The notes beneath the pieces are model-generated. The model searched no databases and had not been told where the DNA came from. It was given only the letters and a program-made list of their open reading frames with translations. Positions 8,843-17,331 of a stretch of DNA of 58,757 bases are shown in pieces. The DNA is from a bacterium. GTDB lineage: Bacteria; Patescibacteriota; Patescibacteriia; UBA9934; GWF2-40-263. A program made the translations under genes and the position numbers. Where the stretch lies: contig JAJYIV010000004.1 of the NCBI GenBank assembly GCA_021789915.1, forward strand, positions 1 to 58,757. The letters run 5' to 3'. The stretch's first letter is position 1; the number at the start of each line of letters is the position of its first letter.

Positions 8843-10192
8843 ATGAACCTCGTCATCGTCGGCACCGGCTACGTCGGGTTGGTCAGCGGGCTGGGCTTTG
8901 CCAAGCTCGGCCATCAAGTCGCCTGCGTGGATACGGACGCGGGCCGCATCGCGCGGCTGGATCTGGGCGAGGCGCCGTTTTACGAGCCCGGCCTTAAGGA
9001 ACGCCTGGATGAAATGCAGCAGGCCGGCCGCGTCGTCTTCACGACGAGCCTCTCCACCGTGCTGCCGAACGCCGATATCGTGATGATTGCCGTCGGCACG
9101 CCGGCGCGGCCGACCGGCGAGGCCGACGTGGGCGCCGTCTTTTCCGTCGCGGACGAAATCGGGAGCCTGCTCGCCCACGAGGTCCTCCTTGTCGTCAAAA
9201 GCACGGTCCCTGTGGGCACCAACCGCCAGGTGCTCGCGCACGTCCGTGCGGCCATGGCGCAGGCGGGGCGCGCAGACAAGGCGGAGCTCGTCACGATTGC
9301 CTCGGTGCCGGAGTTCCTGGCCGAAGGCCGCGCCCTGGCCGATTTCGACCGCCCGACGCGCCTCGTGATCGGCACGGACACGGAGGCGGACCGCCTGCTG
9401 CTCGATCGCCTGCACGAAGGGGTGGAGGCGCCGCGCGTCTTCCTCTCCGTGGAGAGCGCCGAGCTCGCCAAATATGCCGCCAACGCGCTCCTGGCCACGA
9501 AAATCTCCTTCATCAACGAGATCGCGAACGTCGCCGAGCGCGTCGGCGCGGACGTGCGCGACGTCGTGCGCTCCATGAGCCTCGATCCGCGCATCGGGCC
9601 GCATTTCCTGCAGCCGGGCGTCGGCTACGGCGGCTCGTGCTTCCCGAAGGACGTCGCGGGCCTGTACCAGATGGCCGGCGCCAGCGGCTATGATTTCAAA
9701 CTGCTGTCCGCCGTCATCGAAGTGAACAACCGCCAGCGCGAACGGTTCGTGAAGCGCCTCGAGGAAGCGCTGGGCGGGCTGCAGAAGCGCGCGGTCGCCG
9801 TGTGGGGCCTGGCCTTCAAGGGGAACACGGACGACGTGCGCGAGAGCGCCGCGATCGACATCGTGCAGCGCCTGTTCGCGCGCGGCGCCGACGTGACGGT
9901 GTACGACCCGCAGGCCATGGATCCCGCGCGCCGGCACTTGTCCGACCGCGTGCAGTACGCCGCCACGGCGGTGGATGCGGCCGCAGGCGCGGAGGCGCTC
10001 CTCGTGCTTGCCGACTGGATCGAGTTCCGCGCCGTCTCCTGGTCGACGCTCAAGGGCGTGATGCTCGAGCCGCGCGTGTTCGACGGACGCAACTGGCTCG
10101 CCGACCTCGATTTGCCGTCGTTCGGGTTCGAGTATCACGGCGTGGGATTTTCCTCCGGCCTGCCTGCCGGCAGGCAAGCGCCGCGTGCCTGA
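8843..10192 (+). CDS. UDP-glucose 6-dehydrogenase family
   Basis: MNLVIVGTGYVGLVSGLGFAKLGHQV, VGYGGSCFPKDV. Confidence 0.93.
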   Translation: MNLVIVGTGYVGLVSGLGFAKLGHQVACVDTDAGRIARLDLGEAPFYEPGLKERLDEMQQAGRVVFTTSLSTVLPNADIVMIAVGTPARPTGEADVGAVFSVADEIGSLLAHEVLLVVKSTVPVGTNRQVLAHVRAAMAQAGRADKAELVTIASVPEFLAEGRALADFDRPTRLVIGTDTEADRLLLDRLHEGVEAPRVFLSVESAELAKYAANALLATKISFINEIANVAERVGADVRDVVRSMSLDPRIGPHFLQPGVGYGGSCFPKDVAGLYQMAGASGYDFKLLSAVIEVNNRQRERFVKRLEEALGGLQKRAVAVWGLAFKGNTDDVRESAAIDIVQRLFARGADVTVYDPQAMDPARRHLSDRVQYAATAVDAAAGAEALLVLADWIEFRAVSWSTLKGVMLEPRVFDGRNWLADLDLPSFGFEYHGVGFSSGLPAGRQAPRA

Positions 10193-10211
10193 ATCACAAC
10201 CTTGAGGAGGA

Positions 10212-11690
10212 ATGTTTCGCAAAATTATTGGGGGATCTTTGCAAAACCCCATTCTCGTCATTGCGAGGAGCGAGTCCGCGAGCGACGAATCAATCTTTCC
10301 GCCGTCGGGCGGCAGGATTGCTTCGCCCCGACAAAACGTCGGGGCTCGCAATGACGAGAGGATTTTGAGGATATGGAAGATATGGACTCCGTCGCGCCTG
10401 TTCCGGCTGGGCGCGGTGGCGTTTTGCTGCGCCGTCGCCGTGTTTGATCTCTCCGCGCCGCCCGCCCAGCCCCCAGGCCTCGTCTTCGACGGCATGTCCG
10501 TCATCCGCGGCACCGTTGCCGGAGAAGTCGAGCAGCGCGTGTCGTCGCAGCGCGCCACGCTGGCACAGGTCCTGGTCAACGGGCACCCGACGCCCGCGCG
10601 CGTGCTCGCCTCCTTCGCCTTGGCGCCCGCGCTGCGGCCGGACGACGTCGTCTGGCTGCGCTGCCTGTTGGAGAAGCCGCAGCCGATCAGGGGGTTCGCG
10701 TACGGCCGCTATCTCGCCGCGCACGGCGTCTTCGCCGCCTGCTGGCGGCCGTCCAAGTCGGTCATCGGCCCGCCCGCGCACTCGACGGTTGCCGGCGCGC
10801 TGCAACGCGTGAAAGCCTGGCTGGACCTGCGCCTGCAATCCGCCGTGCCGGAGCCCGCCGCCTCCTTCCTCTCCGGCCTCGTCTTCGGCGGCAGCTCGTC
10901 GCTCTCGCCGGATCTGCAGGCCGCCTTCTCCGCCACGGGGACGTCGCACGTGCTCGCGGCTTCCGGTTTCAACGTGTCGCTTCTGACGGCCGTGTTCCTC
11001 GCCTGGGCGATGGAGGCGTTCGGGCGCCGGCGCGCGCTCGTCGTGACCGCCGTCCTGCTGCCGGCCTATGCCGTCATGGCCGGGGCTTCGGCGTCGGTGC
11101 TGCGCGCCGCGCTCATGGCCTCCGTGCTGCTCCTCGGCGCCTGGACGCGGCGGCAGGCGGATGCCGCGAACCTGCTCCTGGCGGCCGTGGTCCTCCTGCT
11201 CGTCGCTCAGCCGCGCCTGTTGACGGACGACCCGGGCTTCCAGCTGTCCGTCGCCGCCACGGCTGCGTTGATGGCGTTTGCGCCGTCCTGGGAGCCGCAT
11301 TTCGTCTGGCTGCCGAAGCGCTTCGGCATCCGCGCGTCCTTCGTCGCGAGCCTCGCGGCATCCGTGGCCACGCTGCCCGTCTCGCTGTGGCATTTCGGCA
11401 CCGTGTCCTGGATCGGTCCGCTCGCCAACCTGCTGCTGCTTCCGTTCGTGCCCGCCTTGGTCGGCCTCGGGCTGGCGGCCTTCGCGGCTGCGGCCGCGCA
11501 TCCGGCGGTCGGCGCCGTCGCCGGGCTGCCGGCGTGGGCGGGCGCCGTGCTTTTTCTGCGCGCGGAGCAGGCGCTCGCTTCCGTGCCGTTCGCCCAGACG
11601 TCCGTGCCGCATCCGCACGCGCTCGCCGTCGCCGCGTGCCTTCCCATCGCATTTCTCGTATGGCGCTGCGTTCCTCGTTCATCGGATTGA
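10212..11690 (+). CDS. comEC: ComEC/Rec2-type competence channel protein (membrane domain); true start may be further downstream
   Basis: Multi-TM ComEC domain (GTSHVLAASGFNVSLL, RAALMASVLLLGAW); N-terminal about 50 aa are repeat-derived. Confidence 0.85.
   Translation: MFRKIIGGSLQNPILVIARSESASDESIFPPSGGRIASPRQNVGARNDERILRIWKIWTPSRLFRLGAVAFCCAVAVFDLSAPPAQPPGLVFDGMSVIRGTVAGEVEQRVSSQRATLAQVLVNGHPTPARVLASFALAPALRPDDVVWLRCLLEKPQPIRGFAYGRYLAAHGVFAACWRPSKSVIGPPAHSTVAGALQRVKAWLDLRLQSAVPEPAASFLSGLVFGGSSSLSPDLQAAFSATGTSHVLAASGFNVSLLTAVFLAWAMEAFGRRRALVVTAVLLPAYAVMAGASASVLRAALMASVLLLGAWTRRQADAANLLLAAVVLLLVAQPRLLTDDPGFQLSVAATAALMAFAPSWEPHFVWLPKRFGIRASFVASLAASVATLPVSLWHFGTVSWIGPLANLLLLPFVPALVGLGLAAFAAAAAHPAVGAVAGLPAWAGAVLFLRAEQALASVPFAQTSVPHPHALAVAACLPIAFLVWRCVPRSSD
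10256..10356 (+). repeat. Dispersed repeat (TCATTGCGAGGAGCGA...TCGCAATGA inverted ends)
   Basis: CGTCATTGCGAGGAGCGAG...GGGGCTCGCAATGACGAG; partial copy at about 23209. Confidence 0.85.
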
Positions 11691-12550
11691 CAGGATGCCT
11701 GCTCCTGGTCGCCGTCGCGCGCGCCGTCCAGGCGGGGGCGGCGGGTTTCTCCGCGGCCGGGGAGTGCCGCGTCTGGTTCTTCGACGTGGGCGAGGGGGAC
11801 GCGGCGCTCGTTGAGGCGCCGGACGGCGCGCGGTTTTTGATCGACGGCGGGCCGGATCGAAGCGTCCTTGCCAAGCTCGGCGACGCACGGCCGCCGTGGA
11901 GCCGGAGATTGGACGCCGTCGTGCTGACGCGCCCGTCGCCCGCGCGGGCGACGGGGCTGCTTGACGTACGGGCGCGGTATCCCGTCGGCGCCCTGTACGC
12001 GTCCGACGCGGCGGAGACGAACGCGCCGGCGCAGGCGCTCGCGTCCGCGCCGTGGCGCTTCGTGCACGCGGGAGACACGTTCGACGTGGGCGAGGCGCAC
12101 GTGGAGGTCCTGTCGCCGCCGGCCGTGCCGGCAGGAGTCAGAAGTCAGGAGTCAGGAGTCGGGGCGAGCGCCGCGAGCCAGCGCCCCGCAGATTCCGGCG
12201 CGGCGCTCTCGCTCGTGCTGCGCGTCACCTGCGGCAGCGCGCGCCTCCTCTTCACCGGCGACGCGCCCGCCGCCGTCGAGCGGCGGCTCATCGCGTCCGA
12301 TCCGCGCGCCGACGTGCTCGTGGTCGGCGCGCACGGCGGTCTCTCGTCGTCCGATCCGTCGTTCTTGGACGCGGTGCATCCCGCCGCAGCCGTCGTCAGC
12401 GCCGACGGGAGCGCCGGCCACCCGCATCCGGCCGTGCTCGAGCGCCTCGCCGCGCGCGGCGTGCGCACGTGGATTACCGCGCGCGACGGCGACGTGCTGC
12501 TGCGGGCGGCGGGGACGTGGTCGCTCGCGCCGCATCCATTGCCTTTTTAG
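11660..12550 (+). CDS. ComEC-type metallo-beta-lactamase-fold domain protein (separate ORF)
   Basis: WFFDVGEGDAALVEAPDGARFLIDGGP, LLFTGDAP, VGAHGGLSSSDPSFLDAV; start overlaps the end of the upstream comEC ORF. Confidence 0.8.
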   Translation: MALRSSFIGLTGCLLLVAVARAVQAGAAGFSAAGECRVWFFDVGEGDAALVEAPDGARFLIDGGPDRSVLAKLGDARPPWSRRLDAVVLTRPSPARATGLLDVRARYPVGALYASDAAETNAPAQALASAPWRFVHAGDTFDVGEAHVEVLSPPAVPAGVRSQESGVGASAASQRPADSGAALSLVLRVTCGSARLLFTGDAPAAVERRLIASDPRADVLVVGAHGGLSSSDPSFLDAVHPAAAVVSADGSAGHPHPAVLERLAARGVRTWITARDGDVLLRAAGTWSLAPHPLPF

Positions 12551-12616
12551 CCTTTAGCCTTTAGCCTTTAGCCGTCAGCTCGCGTATCTCGTCTAACCGT
12601 CTAATCGTCTTTCCGT

Positions 12617-13120
12617 ATGTCCGACCTGCAGCGCACGCTCGTTCTTCTGAAGCCCGACGCGATTGAACGTGGAATCGTAGGCGAAATCGTCAGCCGTTTC
12701 GAGCGCGTCGGCGCCAAAATGGTCGGTCTGAAACTTCTCGTGTCGCCGCAGGACACGGCGGCGAAGCACTACACGGAGGATCTGGCTCGCCGTCGCGGCG
12801 AGAAGGTGCGCGCGCTGATGATCAAGATGCTGACGTCCGGTCCCATTGTCGCCCTCGCCCTTGAGGGCGTCGAAATCGTCGAGGTCGTGCGCAAGATGGT
12901 CGGCACCACCGAGCCGAAGGCGGCGGCGCCCGGCACCATCCGCGGCGACTACGCGCACGTGTCGTTCAAGCATGCGGACGAGAAGGGCATCGGCGTGTTC
13001 AACTTGATCCACGCGTCCGGCTCGCCGGAGGAGGCGGAGACGGAAATCGCGGTCTGGTTCAAGCCGGAAGAGCTGGTCGCGCACCGCCCCGGCTACGCGA
13101 GGTTCACGCTGGGCGAGTAA
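12617..13120 (+). CDS. ndk: Nucleoside diphosphate kinase
   Basis: RTLVLLKPDAIERGIVGEIVSRFE; NLIHASGSPEEAETEI. Confidence 0.96.
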   Translation: MSDLQRTLVLLKPDAIERGIVGEIVSRFERVGAKMVGLKLLVSPQDTAAKHYTEDLARRRGEKVRALMIKMLTSGPIVALALEGVEIVEVVRKMVGTTEPKAAAPGTIRGDYAHVSFKHADEKGIGVFNLIHASGSPEEAETEIAVWFKPEELVAHRPGYARFTLGE

Positions 13121-13226
13121 AATGTTCACTCGCGCGTCCGCTTGACGGCCGCGCGGGTTTTTGATTGAGTTGATACAGCCGGCATGGGTGCCGGTGTTCC
13201 TTTTCCACGAGACCAGGAGAAACGAC

Positions 13227-14351
13227 GTGTCTTTGCTCCCCGACCTGATGCACTGGCAGCGCGACCACGCGGCTCGTCCGCGTCCGGATGCCGTCGAGCG
13301 CCGCCGGGTGTTGCTGGCATCCGGCACGCTGCCGATGCCGCGCGACCTGCTCGAATACGTGCTGATCCCGCGGGCGCTGCGCGGCCGCGAGCAGTTGATC
13401 CACGAGCATGCGGCGCCGATGGAGGGGCGCATCGGCTTGCGAACGGAAGTGCGCCTCGCCACGACGCTGGATGAACTGCTGGAGCTTGCCTTGGTCGGCG
13501 GCGACGGCGACCACGGCGAGCGGCGACAGCGGCTGGAAGCGCTCGCCACGTTCGACGCCGTTCTCGGCATGGCAGCCATGGAGGCACAGACGACGTTCGC
13601 GCAATCAAAGCACGCGCTCAAGACGTTCGTTTCGCGGCTCGAGAAGGCGCTTTTCGACGGGACGGTCGAAAGCCGCGTGTGGTCGTCGCACGATGTGAAT
13701 CGACACGGGTACGTGACGCGCGTGACGGATCAAGATCCGGGCCCGCATCGAACGCGCTACGTCATGTCCCATCTGCTGTCGCGTCGGCTGATGTATTTGG
13801 AAGGCAAACACGTTCCGACGATTTTCCACTATCGGCTGAAGGATCGCTACGCCGAATGGTTGAAAGTCTTGAAGCAGTGGAACGATCCGAAGCGGCGGGC
13901 GAACGCGTTCCACGTGCAGGACCGCTGCGGCCTCCTGCTGGTCGTGCCGGAGGCGCGGCACATCCAGCCGGCCGTCCAAGCCATTCTGCGTTTCCTTGCG
14001 ACGCTGCCGCATGCGGCCGTCATCGAGGAGCCTTCCGAGCACGACCACGGGAACCCGGACTCGAGCCATGAGTTCAAGGTGGTGAAGATGGTTGTCACCG
14101 TGGACGGCCATACGTTCGAGATCCAATTCCAGACGCTGGCCGACTGGTTCTCCGCATCCACGGCGACCGATACGGTCAATCACGACATGTATCGGTTCCT
14201 GCAGTGCCTTGGCTTCCACTTCCCGCGGCTGTTTCCCATGGACGCGTACGGGGTCGACTGGACGTCGGCTGCCGTGCGGCGCGGGTTGACGGAATACAAA
14301 CGTCGGTCGCTCGGTATCGTCTTTGAATACCGTATGCACCGTCTGCGCTGA
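13227..14351 (+). CDS. Hypothetical; possible RelA/SpoT-like nucleotidyltransferase fold (GTG start)
   Basis: IFHYRLKDRYAEWLKVLKQWN..AFHVQDRCGLLLVV and HTFEIQFQTLADW resemble RSH synthetase spacing; GGAGA before GTG. Confidence 0.45.
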   Translation: MSLLPDLMHWQRDHAARPRPDAVERRRVLLASGTLPMPRDLLEYVLIPRALRGREQLIHEHAAPMEGRIGLRTEVRLATTLDELLELALVGGDGDHGERRQRLEALATFDAVLGMAAMEAQTTFAQSKHALKTFVSRLEKALFDGTVESRVWSSHDVNRHGYVTRVTDQDPGPHRTRYVMSHLLSRRLMYLEGKHVPTIFHYRLKDRYAEWLKVLKQWNDPKRRANAFHVQDRCGLLLVVPEARHIQPAVQAILRFLATLPHAAVIEEPSEHDHGNPDSSHEFKVVKMVVTVDGHTFEIQFQTLADWFSASTATDTVNHDMYRFLQCLGFHFPRLFPMDAYGVDWTSAAVRRGLTEYKRRSLGIVFEYRMHRLR

Positions 14352-14353
14352 TC

Positions 14354-14398
14354 TTCCGCCGCTCGCGTCCTCTCTGGACGCCGGGCGGACTTTTTTCG
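14354..14398 (+). terminator. Rho-independent terminator
   Basis: TCCGCCGCTCGCGTCC-TCTCT-GGACGCCGGGCGGA-CTTTTTT. Confidence 0.75.
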
Positions 14399-14505
14399 TG
14401 TAACCGCTGCCGATGTCAGCCACGGGAGTCGACGGCGCCTTGAGCCTGCCTGCCGGTAGGCAGGGCCGGCAGGCCGGAGGGGCCCGTGGAACGTGGAACG
14501 ACGAG

Positions 14506-14536
14506 AAAAACGCCCCGCGGAGGCGGAGCGTTTTTC
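14506..14536 (-). terminator. Terminator at the end of the minus-strand tRNA cluster
   Basis: AAAAACGCTCCGC-CTCC-GCGGGGCGTTTTT on the minus strand. Confidence 0.7.
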
Positions 14537-14572
14537 TGGTCGGGCTGGCGGGGCTTGAACCCGCGGCCTCTT
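14537..14572 (-). tRNA. 3'-half tRNA fragment (T-arm, acceptor, encoded CCA)
   Basis: Minus strand AGAGGCC-GCGGG-TTCAAGC-CCCGC-CAGCCCG-ACCA with no adjacent 5' half. Confidence 0.6.
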
Positions 14573-14577
14573 CTCTT

Positions 14578-14678
14578 GTCGCACGCTGTGTCGGGCTAGC
14601 CGGACTTGAACCGGCGGCCTCTTGCACCCCATGCAAGCGCTCTAGCCATCTGAGCTATAGCCCGACACAGCGTGCGAC
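14578..14678. repeat. 21-bp perfect inverted repeat extending the tRNA-Pro acceptor stem
   Basis: GTCGCACGCTGTGTCGGGCTA (14578-14598) / TAGCCCGACACAGCGTGCGAC (14658-14678). Confidence 0.9.
14591..14664 (-). tRNA. tRNA-Pro(GGG)
   Basis: CGGGCTA-TA-GCTC..GAGC-G-CTTGC-ATGGGGT-GCAAG-AGGCC-GCCGG-TTCAAGT-CCGGC-TAGCCCG-A; complete cloverleaf. Confidence 0.85.
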
Positions 14679-14773
14679 TCGAGCCGGGGTTGTCCGGCCC
14701 GGCTTCCGCCGTGCATCGGTCAACCCGTTCAGCCGGCTCGGAGCAACGCCGGTTGCTCCTTGCTTCGGCTGAA

Positions 14774-14810
14774 CCCCCATGCAAGCGCGCTACCACTGCG
14801 CCATAGCCCG
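14774..14810 (-). tRNA. 5'-half tRNA-Pro-like fragment (acceptor 5' strand, D-arm, CTTGC-ATGGGGG)
   Basis: Minus strand CGGGCTATGGCGCAGTGGTAGCGCGCTTGCATGGGGG, then unrelated structured sequence. Confidence 0.6.
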
Positions 14811-14820
14811 AAGTGAGGCG

Positions 14821-14849
14821 AGTGTAGCCGATCCGCGCGGCGGCGGCAA
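14821..14849 (-). promoter_or_regulatory. Promoter for the minus-strand tRNA cluster
   Basis: TTGCCG-17 bp-TACACT on the minus strand, just upstream of the tRNA 5' half. Confidence 0.6.
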
Positions 14850-14930
14850 GGAACCCTTCTGGCGTCCCGTTTCGTCCGTCAGTCTTTCCTGCGGCCGGAA
14901 TATCTTCTAGGATGGCGGGGATCCCATCCT

Positions 14931-15917
14931 ATGCGTCTGAACGATCCCGTGTACGGCTCCGCAGAGGTGACAGAGCCCTTGCTCGTCGCCTTGATCGAAA
15001 GCCCCGCGCTGCAGCGGCTCAAAGGCATCAGCCAAAACGGCTACATGACGCCGTGGCATTCCGGCGCGACGACGAGCCGCTTCGATCATTCCGTCGGCGT
15101 AATGCTGATGCTGTGCCGCGCGGGCACTTCGGTGGAAGAGCAGGCTGCCGGGTTGATCCACGACGTCTCTCACGGCGTGTTTTCCCATGCGATTGATTAT
15201 CTGCGCGGCGAAGCGGATTGGGAGTTCCAGGATCGGATCATGGGATCATTCCTGCAGGCGCGCACGGATCTTCCGGCGCGGACGGCGGCGCACGGGTATC
15301 CGATGGATCTTCTGCTGGATGACGCGCGCCATCCGCTCAAGGAGCGGCCGCTGCCGGACGTGTGTGCGGATCGTTTGGACTATTCGCTGCGCGACGGGCT
15401 CGCGTTCGGCGTCCTCTCCCGATCGGAAGCCCGACGTTTTTTGGACGCCCTGACGGCGGAAAACGGCCGCTGGGTGTTTCGCAACCTCGAGGCGGCACGG
15501 GCGTTCTCCGAGATGTTCCGCGTCATGAGTCGCGACTGGTGGTCCGGATTTCCGTCAGCGGTCGCCTTCACCTACACCGTGGCGTTTCTTCGCCATGCGT
15601 TGAAAGCCGGATACGTCACGGAGGATGATTTGTACGGGACGGAATCGGATTTCCTTGCTCGGGCGAATGCGCGGACGGATGACGCCGCCGCGTCCCGGCT
15701 CTGGCGCCGCATGCATGATCCGAACGGATGGCGCAACGATCCGTCGCAGCCGGACGCCAGGATCGTGTGCAAGTCGCGCATGGTCGATCCGCTCGTGAAA
15801 ACGGCGGGCGGCCCCGTCCGCCTCTCGGTGCTGCAGCCGGATTGGGCCGGCATCGTCGCGGCGGAATCCGCGCCGAGGGAGTGGTTTCCAGTGTACGACA
15901 GTGCGCGTGACACATGA
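14931..15917 (+). CDS. HD-domain phosphohydrolase
   Basis: RFDHSVGVMLML..AGLIHDVSHGVFSHAIDYL. Confidence 0.85.
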   Translation: MRLNDPVYGSAEVTEPLLVALIESPALQRLKGISQNGYMTPWHSGATTSRFDHSVGVMLMLCRAGTSVEEQAAGLIHDVSHGVFSHAIDYLRGEADWEFQDRIMGSFLQARTDLPARTAAHGYPMDLLLDDARHPLKERPLPDVCADRLDYSLRDGLAFGVLSRSEARRFLDALTAENGRWVFRNLEAARAFSEMFRVMSRDWWSGFPSAVAFTYTVAFLRHALKAGYVTEDDLYGTESDFLARANARTDDAAASRLWRRMHDPNGWRNDPSQPDARIVCKSRMVDPLVKTAGGPVRLSVLQPDWAGIVAAESAPREWFPVYDSARDT

Positions 15918-16027
15918 AACCCCTCCAGACCTCCCCCTTCGACTCGCTTCGCTCGCTCAGGGCAGGCTCTTGGCAGGGGAGGATGACACGTCGAATATTG
16001 CACGTTTCGCGTCCCACGCTCCACACT

Positions 16028-17329
16028 ATGCCTTCCCTTCGCATTACCGGCGGCCGGCCGCTCTCCGGCACGGTGGAGATTTCCGGCGCCAAGAACGCCG
16101 CGTCCAAATTGATCCTGGCGTCCCTGCTGACGGAAGAACCGGTCGTCCTGCGGAACGTTCCGCGCCAGCAGGAGACGGACATCGCCCGAGAAATCGTCGA
16201 GACGGTCGGCGCGTCGTTCGCGTGGACGGGCGACCACGACATCGAAATCAAGACGCCGTCCGTCCGCGAGACGTCCGTGCTCGGCCTGTCGCGCCGCAAC
16301 CGTCTGTCCATTCTGACGCTTGCGCCGCTCTTGCATCGCGCGGGCGAGGCGTACGTGCCGAAAGTCGGCGGCGACCGGATCGGCCCGCGCCCCGTCAACT
16401 TCCACCTTGATTTGCTGCGCGCGATGGGCGCCGAAATTGAGGAAACGGCGGAAGGCTATCATGCCACGGCGAAGCGGCGCCTGCGCGGCACGCTGATCAA
16501 GCTGCCGTATCCGTCCGTCGGCGCCACGGAGACGGCGCTTTTGGCGGGCGTGCTCGCGGACGGCCGCACCGTCATCCGCAACGCCGCGGGCGAGCCGGAA
16601 GTGAAGCAGCTCATCATGCTGCTGCAGAACATGGGCGCGCAGGTGCAGATCGACAGCGGACGCGCGATCGAGATCGACGGCGTGGATCGGCTCTCGGGCG
16701 CCTCGGCCACGGTCATGCCCGACCGGCTCGAAGCGGCGAGCTTTGCGTGCATGGCGCTCGGCACCGGCGGCGACGTCTTCGTGCGCGGCGCGCGGCAGGA
16801 GCATCTCATCACCTTCCTGAACGCCGTGCGCCAGGTCGGCGGTGCCTTCGAGGTGCGCGAGGACGGCATCCGTTTTTGGACACCCGAGCCGCTGCGGTCC
16901 CTCGAACTCGAGACGGACACGCATCCGGGATTCGCGACGGACTGGCAGCAGCCGTTCGTCGTCGTCCTGACGCAATCTCGCGGCACGTCCGTCGTGCACG
17001 AGACGGTGTACGAGGACCGCTTCGGCTACACGCAGACGCTGCGGGAGATGGGGGCGGACATCGTCGTGTCGCGCAAATGCCTGGGCGAGACGCCGTGCCG
17101 GTTCCGCGGCGGCAACTTCCGGCACTCCGCCATCGTCCGCGGCCCGTCGCCGCTGCGCGCGGCGGACATCGTCGTGCCCGACATCCGCGCGGGCCTGGCG
17201 TTCGTCGCGGCGGCATTGGTTGCCGACGGCGCGAGCACGCTCACCGGCTTGGAGCACTTGGATCGCGGCTACGAGCGGTTGGAAGAAAAACTCGCCTCGA
17301 TCGGAGCGGAGATCGTGCGCGAAGTCTGA
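16028..17329 (+). CDS. murA: UDP-N-acetylglucosamine 1-carboxyvinyltransferase (Asp at catalytic Cys position)
   Basis: MPSLRITGGRPLSGTVEISGAKNAASKLILASLL; VGGDRIGPRPVNFHLD; C-terminal DIRAGLAFVAAALVADG. Confidence 0.93.
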   Translation: MPSLRITGGRPLSGTVEISGAKNAASKLILASLLTEEPVVLRNVPRQQETDIAREIVETVGASFAWTGDHDIEIKTPSVRETSVLGLSRRNRLSILTLAPLLHRAGEAYVPKVGGDRIGPRPVNFHLDLLRAMGAEIEETAEGYHATAKRRLRGTLIKLPYPSVGATETALLAGVLADGRTVIRNAAGEPEVKQLIMLLQNMGAQVQIDSGRAIEIDGVDRLSGASATVMPDRLEAASFACMALGTGGDVFVRGARQEHLITFLNAVRQVGGAFEVREDGIRFWTPEPLRSLELETDTHPGFATDWQQPFVVVLTQSRGTSVVHETVYEDRFGYTQTLREMGADIVVSRKCLGETPCRFRGGNFRHSAIVRGPSPLRAADIVVPDIRAGLAFVAAALVADGASTLTGLEHLDRGYERLEEKLASIGAEIVREV

Positions 17330-17331
17330 GT

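Noticed and set aside
8708-10579. 623-aa minus-strand ORF over ugd
   Set aside because: Shadow ORF of ugd; it also spans a tRNA-like and a dispersed repeat.
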